Shown: in pieces, positions 33,282 to 40,895 of the stretch | How the letters are laid out: every line of letters starts with the position of its first letter | Position numbering within the stretch: the first letter of the stretch is position 1 | Origin: Nocardia altamirensis NBRC 108246 | GTDB taxonomy: Bacteria; Actinomycetota; Actinomycetes; Mycobacteriales; Mycobacteriaceae | Length of the DNA: 42,837 nucleotides | Assembly: GCF_001612685.1 (NCBI RefSeq) | Contig: NZ_BDAY01000098.1 | Coordinates: 1-42,837 of the forward strand | Reading direction: 5' to 3' | The notes under the pieces: model-generated | The model's input: the letters and a program-made list of their open reading frames with translations, nothing else | What the model was told of the DNA's origin: nothing | Database searches by the model: none | Made by a program: the position numbers and the translations under genes

Positions 33282-34510
33282 CCGCGCGCCGGATGCCACG
33301 GCCGCGCGAACTCGCGCCGTTGGTCAAATTCGAGCGTCCGTTCGGCGGACGGGCACGCAAACTCGCACGCGCCCAAACCATCTGGGACCTCAGGGAGATG
33401 GCGCGCACCCGCACCCCGAAGGTCGCCTTCGACTACACCGATGGCGCCGCCGACGCCGAGATCAGCCTGAACCGGGCCAGGGAAGCGTTCTCCGACATCG
33501 AGTTCCGACCCGCGATCCTGCGCAATGTCGCGACGGCAGACACCACCACCCAGGTGCTCGGAGCCACCGCCACACTGCCGTTCGGCATCGCGCCGACCGG
33601 GTTCACCAGGATGATGCACACCGCTGGCGAACTGGCCGGTGCGCGGGCCGCCGAACGCGCAGGCATCCCATTCACGTTGTCCACCATGGGGACAACGGCC
33701 ATCGAGGATCTCGCCGCAGGCACCGGCGCCGACGCCCGCAACTGGTTCCAGCTCTACATGTGGACCGACCGCGATCGTTCCCTCGCGCTCGTAGAACGGG
33801 CTGCGGCAGCGAAATTCGACACCCTCGTCGTCACCGTCGACGTGCCGGTGGCAGGCGCCCGGCTGCGCGACGCGCGCAACGGCATGACGGTGCCGCCGTC
33901 GATCACGCTGAGCGGCGCGCTCGATGCGTTGCGCAGGCCATGGTGGTGGTGGGACTTCCTCACCACCGAACCGCTGGCCTTCGCCTCGCTCGACCGCTGG
34001 TCCGGGACGGTCGGTGAACTGCTCGACGCCATGTTCGACCCGACGGTCGGCTTCGACGACCTGGCCTGGCTCCGGGAGCACTGGCCGGGGCGGATGCTGG
34101 TGAAGGGCGTGCAGACCGTCGAGGATGCGAAACGCTTGGCCGGGCTCGGTGTCGACGGCATCGTGTTGTCGAATCACGGTGGGCGGCAATTGGATCGCGC
34201 GCCCGTGCCGCTGCATCTGCTGCCGTCGGTGGTGCGTGAGGTCGGCGACGACATGGAGATACACCTCGACACCGGCATCATGCACGGTGCCGACATCGTC
34301 GCCGCCGTCGCCCTCGGCGCGCGGTTCACCCTCATCGGGCGGGCCTATCTGTATGGGCTGATGGCGGGCGGTGAGGCAGGCGTCGACCGGGCCATCGACA
34401 TCCTGCGCACGCAGATCGTGCGGACGATGAAGCTGCTCGGTGTCGGCACACTCGCCGAACTCGAACCGAACCACGTGCGGCTGCTGGAACGGTATCGATC
34501 GCGCGAATGA
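33278..34510 (+). CDS. lldD: FMN-dependent L-lactate dehydrogenase / alpha-hydroxyacid oxidase
   Basis: Predicted protein of 410 residues in the FMN alpha-hydroxy acid dehydrogenase family. The FMN and active-site blocks are clear: KVAFDYTDGAADAE, LPFGIAPTGFTRMMH, NWFQLYMWTDRD, LVVTVDVPVAG, KGVQTVEDA and the catalytic His with Arg in LSNHGGRQLD. It should oxidise L-lactate to pyruvate. The GTG at 33278 overlaps the SDR stop. Its place after the diketo-acid pathway fits removal of the L-lactate released by the FAH-family hydrolase. A second start, ATG 33293, is possible. Confidence 0.9.
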   Translation: MTARRMPRPRELAPLVKFERPFGGRARKLARAQTIWDLREMARTRTPKVAFDYTDGAADAEISLNRAREAFSDIEFRPAILRNVATADTTTQVLGATATLPFGIAPTGFTRMMHTAGELAGARAAERAGIPFTLSTMGTTAIEDLAAGTGADARNWFQLYMWTDRDRSLALVERAAAAKFDTLVVTVDVPVAGARLRDARNGMTVPPSITLSGALDALRRPWWWWDFLTTEPLAFASLDRWSGTVGELLDAMFDPTVGFDDLAWLREHWPGRMLVKGVQTVEDAKRLAGLGVDGIVLSNHGGRQLDRAPVPLHLLPSVVREVGDDMEIHLDTGIMHGADIVAAVALGARFTLIGRAYLYGLMAGGEAGVDRAIDILRTQIVRTMKLLGVGTLAELEPNHVRLLERYRSRE

Positions 34511-34520
34511 GCCACCGCCG

Positions 34521-35600
34521 CTAGGGCTTTCCGTTCCGTGCCGCAGGGCTGGTGATGAGCGGCAGGTCGAGGGCGGTCACGATGCCCGGCGGTGCCTGGA
34601 CCACGGCGGGGATCGCGTTGACGATGCGCATGGCCGTGCCGACCAACGTGGCGTAGTTGTGGTCGCCGTTGCGGCTCGATGTCACCAGATCCATGGCGTA
34701 ACTGGGTTCGCCGGTGATTTCGACGCGGTAGGAGCCTTGCTGCTCAGCAGGCTGCGGCCAGTCGGGGCAGAGGTCAGGGTGCAGGCGAGTCACGTGCTCC
34801 AGGACGGTGACGACATCGTCGCCAACCATGCCGCGGACCTCGAAACGCAGTGCGGCAGCGGTGCCCTCGGCGATGTGACCGGTGGCGATGTCGAAGGAAT
34901 GGGCTGCCGGGATCCGTTCGTAGGTTTCGGTGACCGTGTCGAGGGTGACGCCGATGCCCGCGGCCAGCTGGCGTACCACGCCACCCCACGCGAGTGAGAG
35001 CACGCCGGGCTGCAGCAGCAGCGGGATGTCGTCGACCGGCTTACCGAAACCCATGATGTCGAACATGACTTCACGGTTGTCGTAGCTGGCGTAGTCGACG
35101 ATCTCTATGCAGCGCAGCTGATCAATGCGCAGACAGGTGCCCGCGAGTGCCAGCGGCAGTAGGTCGTTGGCGAAACCAGGATCGATGCCGTTGACGAACA
35201 GCGACGAATTGCCCTGTGCCGCCGCCTCTTCCACCGGCTTCAGCAGTTCGTCTGGCAGTACGCCGTACGGGTACTGGAAGAACACCGGCGCGCAGGCGAC
35301 CACGTTGATTCCGGCACTGAGTATCCGCTGCAGGTCGCCGACGGCTTCGAACAGGCGGTTGTCGGTCATCGAGCAGTAGACGACGCAATCGGGTTTCGCC
35401 GCGAGGATGGCGTCGGCGTCCATCGACGCCGCGACGCCGACCGAATGATCTAGTCCCGCAAGGGCTCCCGCGTCCTGTCCCGCCTTCGCGGGGCCGGACA
35501 CCCAGACGCCGGTCAATTCCAGATCAGGATTGGCGATGACGCCTGCCAGCGCGTGCTTGCCGACGTTGCCAGTCCCCCACTGCACTACGCGATAGGTCAT
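34521..35600 (-). CDS. DapB-like NAD(P)-binding dehydrogenase
   Basis: Predicted protein of 359 residues. It starts TYRVVQWGTGNVGKHALAGV, a Rossmann motif of the dihydrodipicolinate reductase-like/2,4-diaminopentanoate dehydrogenase group common in mycobacteria and Nocardia. Further blocks are PDCVVYCSM, GINVVACAPVFFQYP and NGIDPGFANDLLP. The true substrate is not known for the actinobacterial members. The ATG at 35600 lies one base after the SDR stop, so both form an operon. It is convergent with lldD (10 bp apart) and so not part of the fucose operon. Confidence 0.82.
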   Translation of the reverse strand: MTYRVVQWGTGNVGKHALAGVIANPDLELTGVWVSGPAKAGQDAGALAGLDHSVGVAASMDADAILAAKPDCVVYCSMTDNRLFEAVGDLQRILSAGINVVACAPVFFQYPYGVLPDELLKPVEEAAAQGNSSLFVNGIDPGFANDLLPLALAGTCLRIDQLRCIEIVDYASYDNREVMFDIMGFGKPVDDIPLLLQPGVLSLAWGGVVRQLAAGIGVTLDTVTETYERIPAAHSFDIATGHIAEGTAAALRFEVRGMVGDDVVTVLEHVTRLHPDLCPDWPQPAEQQGSYRVEITGEPSYAMDLVTSSRNGDHNYATLVGTAMRIVNAIPAVVQAPPGIVTALDLPLITSPAARNGKP

Positions 35601-35601
35601 C

Positions 35602-36393
35602 TCAGAGGTCTCCGATCGGAAGGTCGAGGTTCGGGGCGATCAGGCCGCCGTCGGGCTCGAGCACCTTGCCCGTGAGGTACTTTCCGGCGGGCGAGACCAG
35701 ATAGAGCGCGGCGGCCGCGATATCGTCGGGATCACCGATCGACTGTAGTGGTGTCTTCGACTCCAGCTGGGTACGCATCGCGTCGTTGCTCGCGACGATT
35801 TCCAGCGCGGAGGTCAGGATCGAGCCCGGCGCGATCGCGTTCACGCGGATGCGTGGATTCAGGTCGAGCGCGGCGAGTTTCGTGTAGTGCGCCAGCGCGG
35901 CCTTGGCCGTGCCGTAGGCCGCGAAGGCCCGGCCGGGGAGCCTGCCCATGGTCGAGGTGATGTTGAGAATCGAGCCGCCGCCCGCCGTCGCGAGGATGTG
36001 CGGCACCGCGGCCCGCACCAGTGCGTGCGCGTTGGTGACATTGAAATTGAAGGCATCGACCAGCGCCTGCGGTGTGGTGTCGAGCAACGGGCACGGCATC
36101 GCGCCGCCGACGTTGTTCACCACGATGTCCAGGCGACCGAACCGCTGCACCGCCGCCTCCGCCAGCGCGGCGGTCGCGTCGAGATCGCTCAGATCCGCCG
36201 CAACGACATGCGCCTGCCGCCCGGCCTGCGACACCTGCTCGGCCACCGCGTCCAACTGGCTCTTGGTTCGTGCCGCGATCAGCACATCCGCGCCCGCCTC
36301 GGCAAAGGCCACCGCGATCGCCGCACCCAACCCGCGACCCGCGCCCGTGACAACGGCGACCTGCCCATCGATGCGGAACCGGTCCAGAATCAT
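35602..36393 (-). CDS. SDR family oxidoreductase
   Basis: Predicted protein of 263 residues. It begins ILDRFRIDGQVAVVTGAGRGLG and has NNVGGAM, the Ser in LNITSTMG and the YGTAK active site. The opening is typical of an actinobacterial SDR clade found with acyl-CoA and steroid-related genes; the substrate is not visible. The ATG at 36393 has GGAG five bases upstream. It is the first gene of a two-gene operon with the DapB-like gene and is divergent from an IclR regulator across a strong palindrome, which suggests that regulator controls it. Confidence 0.88.
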   Translation of the reverse strand: MILDRFRIDGQVAVVTGAGRGLGAAIAVAFAEAGADVLIAARTKSQLDAVAEQVSQAGRQAHVVAADLSDLDATAALAEAAVQRFGRLDIVVNNVGGAMPCPLLDTTPQALVDAFNFNVTNAHALVRAAVPHILATAGGGSILNITSTMGRLPGRAFAAYGTAKAALAHYTKLAALDLNPRIRVNAIAPGSILTSALEIVASNDAMRTQLESKTPLQSIGDPDDIAAAALYLVSPAGKYLTGKVLEPDGGLIAPNLDLPIGDL

Positions 36394-36430
36394 TCGCGCT
36401 CCATTCGCGCCGAGGTGTCGAACCTTCGGA

Positions 36431-36468
36431 TGTCGAATATTCGACACTGGATGATCTAATATTCGACA
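36431..36468. promoter_or_regulatory. Operator pair between SDR and iclR genes
   Basis: TGTCGAATATTCGACA at 36431-36446 is a perfect 16-bp palindrome. A second, imperfect copy at 36453-36468 keeps the full right arm ATTCGACA. The two centres are 22 bp apart, two helical turns, so both sites face the same side. The pair lies in the 116-bp divergent gap and is the likely target of the adjacent IclR protein. Confidence 0.7.
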
Positions 36469-36509
36469 TAGTAGGTCGTCCGCTCGAATCGAGACAAGGG
36501 ATTCCGCCA

Positions 36510-37394
36510 ATGCCCGATCGCTCCGCGTCCCCGCCGACGCGCCGCGTCATCGAGATCGTGTCCCTCCTGACCACCGCCACCGAGCCGGTCAGCGTCGCAG
36601 GCATCGCCGAACGCCTCGGCATCGCCCGCGCCACCGCGACCGCCATCCTGGCCGAACTCGACGACGCGGGCTGGGTCGCCCGAGACCAGCACCGCGGCTA
36701 CGCCATCGGCCCCGCGCTGGTCGGCCTGCACGGTGCCGCGCTCCCGCCCGGCGTCGGCGACATCATCGCCGCCCTCGCCACCCGCACCGGCTACGGCGCC
36801 ACCTTCAGCCGCATCGAGCCGGACCGCCTCACCGTGCTCGACATCCGGCACGGCACCCACCGCGTCGTCCCCGGAATCCCGGTGGGCCACCGCATCCCAC
36901 TCCAATTCCCGGCAGGCGCCAGCGTCATGCCCTGGCGTACCGCGACCGAACAGAACACTTGGCTGCGCACCGCCGCAGGCGCCGACCAACGCACCGCGGG
37001 CGCGCTCCTCACCCTCGTCCGCGCCAACGGCGTCGCCGTCTTCCGTCCGCGTGCCGACGACGCAGGCATGGTCGACCTGCTCGCCGATCTGCTCAGCGCC
37101 GTGGGAACCGAACTCCTGCAACCACATCTACGCTCCCGCGTGCTCCGCCAGCTCGCCGAACTCACCTCCCGGCCCTACACCAAGTCCGAACTCGACTCCA
37201 CCGACGCACTCCCCCTCAGCTACCTCGCGGCCCCCGTCTTCGACGCCACCGGCATCGCGGCCTACGAAGTCCAGCTCGGCCCGCTCCAGTCGGCGACCTC
37301 GAAACCCGAACGCGACGAATACATCTCGGCGACACTGGACGCCGCACGTCAGCTCTCGGCGACACTGTCAAGCAACGGCAAAGCCAATACTTGA
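36510..37394 (+). CDS. IclR family transcriptional regulator
   Basis: Predicted protein of 294 residues. The N-terminal winged helix is VIEIVSLLTT, VSVAGIAERLGIARATATAILAEL and the wing RDQHRGYAIG. The C-terminal effector domain is less typical, with TYGDII-like pieces absent but HRIPLQFPAGAS and AAPVFDATGIAAYEVQL in place. The ATG at 36510 has AAGGG upstream. It is divergent from the SDR/DapB-like operon across two palindromic sites and is the likely regulator of that operon and itself. The effector is unknown. Confidence 0.85.
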   Translation: MPDRSASPPTRRVIEIVSLLTTATEPVSVAGIAERLGIARATATAILAELDDAGWVARDQHRGYAIGPALVGLHGAALPPGVGDIIAALATRTGYGATFSRIEPDRLTVLDIRHGTHRVVPGIPVGHRIPLQFPAGASVMPWRTATEQNTWLRTAAGADQRTAGALLTLVRANGVAVFRPRADDAGMVDLLADLLSAVGTELLQPHLRSRVLRQLAELTSRPYTKSELDSTDALPLSYLAAPVFDATGIAAYEVQLGPLQSATSKPERDEYISATLDAARQLSATLSSNGKANT

Positions 37395-37513
37395 TGAAAC
37401 CGACGATTCGGATTCTCTTGCGACACAAGATAAAACGTCAGACACGCGGTAGCGCTATGCGATCGTGACTTCGATCCATCGATTGCGGGACACGCGCGGA
37501 GGACGATTGATCC

Positions 37514-37720
37514 ATGACCGACCCCGCACCCGCACCCGAAGTTCCCGACGAGCCAGCAGCCGAAGAAGCAGACGCACCTGCCGCTCCGGTCGATGAAACC
37601 GGCTACGAAGCAGACGACGAAAACAGCGACGACGAACCCGCCGCGGAGACCGATACCGAGGAAAGCGACGAAGACGACGAGGAAGACGGCGAAGAGGAAA
37701 GTGGCGCCGAGAGCGAGTGA
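37514..37720 (+). CDS. Hyperacidic small protein
   Basis: Predicted protein of 68 residues, almost all Asp, Glu, Ala and Pro, with runs such as EESDEDDEEDGEEE. It has no hydrophobic core, so it is probably disordered. The ATG at 37514 lies after GCGGAGGA. Function is unknown; it could bind basic proteins or metal ions. A terminator hairpin follows, which supports a real short gene. Composition bias alone could also arise by chance in GC-rich DNA, so confidence is moderate. Confidence 0.55.
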   Translation: MTDPAPAPEVPDEPAAEEADAPAAPVDETGYEADDENSDDEPAAETDTEESDEDDEEDGEEESGAESE

Positions 37721-37751
37721 GTCCTGCTGCACCCGTAGGTAATTGAGATGC

Positions 37752-37783
37752 CGAAGGCCTCCGGCGCGTGCTGGGGGCCTTCG
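37752..37783 (+). terminator. Hairpin after the acidic protein gene
   Basis: CGAAGGCC and GGCCTTCG arms of eight bases enclose a 16-base loop, 31 bp after the stop codon. No T-run follows, but this GAAGGCC/GGCCTTC form is common in actinobacterial terminators. Confidence 0.6.
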
Positions 37784-37841
37784 TGCTGCAGGCAGGACAG
37801 GGGGCTGCCGCCGGTAGCGGTCACGTGGCACTGTAGGCCTC

Positions 37842-38273
37842 GTGGTTATAGACAAGTCAGGTCAATGGTGGCGCGGTGAAGATCTCACGGATCTCGCCGA
37901 GTTCGTCCGTGCGTTCCGGGCGAACGGCTACAAGGTCGACCGGGTTCTCGAGTCGGTGTGTGCGCAGTGCGATGGGCGCGCCTTCCGGGTCGAGGCCGAT
38001 GACGACGAAGGCGCCGCGCGGCGCACCTGCACCGGCTGCGGCACAGCGAGTTTCATCGCCGACAGCGCGGAGTACTGGGACGACGCCGATCACGGCGAGT
38101 GCGCATGCCCGTGTGGCGGTATGGAATTCGCGGTCGCCGTCGGATATGCCCTACGCGACAACGGGGACATCCGGTGGATCAGCGTCGGCCTGCGTTGTAT
38201 AGCTGACGGCACGCTGGGTGTTTACGCCGACTGGAAGATCGACTACAGCCCGGCGCTCGACTTGCCGGCCTAG
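37842..38273 (+). CDS. Cys-rich hypothetical protein, probably zinc-binding
   Basis: Predicted protein of 143 residues, GTG start. It has paired cysteines that look like a zinc ribbon: CAQC near 40-43 and CTGC near 63-66, then CACPC near 87-91. The N-terminus (GEDLTDLAEFVRAFRANGY) and the C-terminal half (DNGDIRWISVGLRCIADGTLGVYADWKID) look folded, the latter beta-rich. No family was recognised. It has no clear partner: a terminator lies before it and a 423-bp gap after. Confidence 0.6.
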   Translation: MVIDKSGQWWRGEDLTDLAEFVRAFRANGYKVDRVLESVCAQCDGRAFRVEADDDEGAARRTCTGCGTASFIADSAEYWDDADHGECACPCGGMEFAVAVGYALRDNGDIRWISVGLRCIADGTLGVYADWKIDYSPALDLPA

Positions 38274-38391
38274 GCGGCAACCACCGGCAGCGCCCATTCG
38301 AAACACGCAGTCGCCATCCAGGACGGCAAACCCCTTGTGGTGCAACCAATTCTACCTACCACCAGGTATGCCGAAATGCCTAAGTCGACCG

Positions 38392-38420
38392 TTGACACGG
38401 TTGATTCCAATCGGTAGAAA
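38392..38420 (+). promoter_or_regulatory. Likely promoter and long leader of the halogenase operon
   Basis: TTGACA at 38392-38397 and TAGAAA at 38415-38420 are 17 bases apart, a near-consensus housekeeping promoter pointing at the halogenase gene. Transcription would begin near 38428, leaving a leader of about 270 bases. That leader has an 8-bp inverted repeat (CGGCGTGC at 38615-38622 and GCACGCCG at 38656-38663) close to the ribosome-binding site. The gap 38274-38696 holds no convincing gene. Confidence 0.55.
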
Positions 38421-38696
38421 GGGAGGCGACAGTTCCGGCAACGGGAATTGGGGGGTCCACGCAACTGCGTAGACATATCCTTCGGCATGTGAAACATCTT
38501 GTCGCGCAACGATGCGCGCAGTGCGTTTCCTGCGAATAGGGCACACAGAGCCTCAGCAGACAATCGAGCTTTGCGCTGAATCGAGCTCTCGTGCGCAAAT
38601 ACACGTGCGATCATCGGCGTGCCGCAGGGACAGCAATGCCGCAGGCCCGACATTTGCACGCCGTGCCGGGGGGAACATAAGCGGGGAGCTATCGTT

Positions 38697-40241
38697 ATGG
38701 CACGTAATGTCTTGATCGTGGGCGGCGGGACGGCGGGTTGGATGACCGCCGCATATTTGTCCAAGGCTTTGCCCGGTGTATCCGTCTCGTTGATCGAATC
38801 CGCAACGACGGGCCGAATCGGCGTCGGTGAGGCAACATTCAGCACCATCCGGCATTTCTTCGACTACCTCGAACTCGACGAGCGCGAGTGGCTGCCGCAG
38901 TGCGCAGGGGGCTACAAGCTCGCCATTAGATTTCAGAACTGGAGCGGCGACGGCGACCATTTCTATCATCCGTTCGAACGCTGGAATCGAGTGCACGGGT
39001 TCAGCCTGGCCGAATGGTGGCTCGCCGGCGATCGAACGGACCGGTTCGACGAGGCAGCGTTCATCACACCGACGCTCTGCGCCGCCCGACGTTCACCGCG
39101 GGCCATCGACGGAAGTCTCTACGGCAGAACAGTTTCCGAAGATCTCGGGCAGTCGACCATGCTGGATCAGGTCGAACAGTTCCCCTATGCGTATCACTTC
39201 GACGCGGACAAGGTAGCCGCATTTCTGTCGAAGTACGCCATCGAGCGGGGAGTCAGGCACATCGTCGACGACGTGACCGACGTGCGGACCGACAACGACG
39301 GAATCTCCGGTGTCGAGTCGTCCGAGCACGGCACGCTGACGGCGGACCTCTACATCGACTGCACCGGCTTCCGATCGCTGATGTTGGCGGACGCACTCGC
39401 CGAGCCGTTCGAATCCTTCGCCGACGTGCTACCCAACAATCGCGCGGTCGCACTGCGTGTCCCCCGCGCCGTCACCGAGGAGATGGAACCGTACACCACC
39501 GCCCAGACCATGAATTGCGGCTGGCGCTGGACGATTCCACTCTACGAACGAAACGGCTACGGGTACGTGTACTGCGACCGCTACACGACACCCGAACAGG
39601 CCGAGGCGGAACTGCGAGCATCCATACCCGTCGACACCTCGGGCCTGGAAGCCAACCACATTCGCATGCGCATCGGACGTAGTCGGCGATCATGGGTCGC
39701 CAACTGCGTCGCCATCGGGCTCGCCAGCGCGTTCGTCGAGCCGCTCGAATCCACCGGGATCTTCTTCATCCAGCACGGCATCGAGGAGTTGGTCCGCTTC
39801 TTCCCCGGCACCGACGACAATGCCTGGTTGCGCGAGGAGTACAACAGGCGAGTTCGGCACGTGGTCGAAGGGGTCAAGAGCTTCCTTGTCATGCATTTCG
39901 TCGGCGCCGCACGGAACGACACCGAATATTGGCGAGACGTGAAACTGACACCACTTCCGCAAGAGCTCGAGCGCATCCTGAAGTTCGCCGAGAACGGCTT
40001 GCTCGACGAGCAGAACATCTACCCGGAGTACCACGGATTCGAATCGTATTCCTGGAACACGATGATCCTCGGTCTCGGCATCGGACCCGAGACACCGCGG
40101 CCTGCGTTGCGGAATTTCCGCACCGGCGCCGCCGATGCCGGGTTCGCCGACGTACGCAAACGAGCCGCTGCCGCGGTCGAAAGCTTGCCCTCGTGTTACG
40201 AATATCTGGACCATCTCACCCGTGATTCAATGGTCCGGTGA
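38697..40241 (+). CDS. Flavin-dependent tryptophan halogenase, PyrH-like
   Basis: Predicted protein of 514 residues. The FAD site GGGTAGWM is near the start. The active-site Lys74 lies in GGYKLAIRFQNW, the halogenase motif WRWTIP is at 276-281, and Glu351-Ser352 in FVEPLESTGIFF complete the site. The aromatic substrate pocket YHGFESYSW is kept. Long blocks such as IRHFFDYLELDEREWLPQC and FADVLPNNRAVALRVPR match, from memory, the tryptophan 5-halogenase PyrH, so chlorination or bromination of free tryptophan at C5 is expected; the position is inferred. It needs FADH2 from a reductase, encoded two genes on. The ATG at 38697 has GGGGAG upstream. Confidence 0.93.
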   Translation: MARNVLIVGGGTAGWMTAAYLSKALPGVSVSLIESATTGRIGVGEATFSTIRHFFDYLELDEREWLPQCAGGYKLAIRFQNWSGDGDHFYHPFERWNRVHGFSLAEWWLAGDRTDRFDEAAFITPTLCAARRSPRAIDGSLYGRTVSEDLGQSTMLDQVEQFPYAYHFDADKVAAFLSKYAIERGVRHIVDDVTDVRTDNDGISGVESSEHGTLTADLYIDCTGFRSLMLADALAEPFESFADVLPNNRAVALRVPRAVTEEMEPYTTAQTMNCGWRWTIPLYERNGYGYVYCDRYTTPEQAEAELRASIPVDTSGLEANHIRMRIGRSRRSWVANCVAIGLASAFVEPLESTGIFFIQHGIEELVRFFPGTDDNAWLREEYNRRVRHVVEGVKSFLVMHFVGAARNDTEYWRDVKLTPLPQELERILKFAENGLLDEQNIYPEYHGFESYSWNTMILGLGIGPETPRPALRNFRTGAADAGFADVRKRAAAAVESLPSCYEYLDHLTRDSMVR

Positions 40242-40861
40242 TCGCCGCAGTCGGGGCACTTGCCGCCACTGTCGTCACCCTGATCGCCATTCCAGGTCCC
40301 AGCATCCTCTATATCGTCGGTCAGACGTTGGCGGCAGGAAAGGCCACGGCGTTCCGGAGTGTCCTCGGGAACGCGCTCGGCACGCTGACGGCAGGCATTC
40401 TCATCACCACATTCTTGGGAGTGGCGATACAGCAGAGCAGCTTCGTACAAACAGCCCTTCGAACCGTCGGCGCCGTCGTACTGATCCTGCTCGGCCTCTC
40501 GTTTCTGCTGGCGGCCTTCCGAAAAAGAAAGGTTGCCGAGGCCTCGATGCCGGAGACCGCAGGCTCTACTCGACCGCTGGCCACCGGCTGGCTGGTCGGC
40601 GCAACCAATCCCAAGGCCATGATCATTTTCGGGACCATCACGCCGAGTTTTCTGCCTGCCGGAACAGCGGTATTCCCCGGCCTGACCGTGCTTGCGTTCG
40701 TTCCGGTACTGGTCGGGTTCTTCGTCGACTCGCTCTGGCTCGAAGGCGCTCATCGGATGAAGGGGTGGCTTGCGCGCACCAACGGATCCATCGCGTCGAT
40801 CAATGCCGCAGGCGGAATCTTGATGATCGTGATGGCCGCATTGATTTTCCGCGGGGTGTGA
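40238..40861 (+). CDS. LysE/RhtB-family amino acid exporter
   Basis: Predicted protein of 207 residues with about six membrane segments. The N-terminal IAIPGPSILYIVGQTLAAGK and the NALGT stretch, and later LATGWLVGATNPKAMIIFG, are family hallmarks of LysE-type exporters of amino acids. Its GTG at 40238 overlaps the halogenase stop by four bases, so it is made with the halogenase. It probably exports halogenated tryptophan or protects the cell from it; export of that compound is inferred from coupling only. Confidence 0.88.
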   Translation: MIAAVGALAATVVTLIAIPGPSILYIVGQTLAAGKATAFRSVLGNALGTLTAGILITTFLGVAIQQSSFVQTALRTVGAVVLILLGLSFLLAAFRKRKVAEASMPETAGSTRPLATGWLVGATNPKAMIIFGTITPSFLPAGTAVFPGLTVLAFVPVLVGFFVDSLWLEGAHRMKGWLARTNGSIASINAAGGILMIVMAALIFRGV

Positions 40862-40895
40862 CCCCGACGACGTCCGGGCAACAGGAAGCAACAAG

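Noticed and set aside
33167..34474. 435-residue minus-strand frame opposite the lactate dehydrogenase
   Set aside because: Composition-driven open frame; the plus strand carries all FMN motifs.
38512..38715. 67-residue plus-strand frame in the halogenase leader
   Set aside because: No ribosome-binding site, low-quality sequence and it runs into the halogenase start; no run of Trp codons that would suggest attenuation.
38270..38848. 192-residue minus-strand frame across the gap before the halogenase
   Set aside because: Covers the likely promoter and the start of the halogenase gene; no motif and no ribosome-binding site noted.
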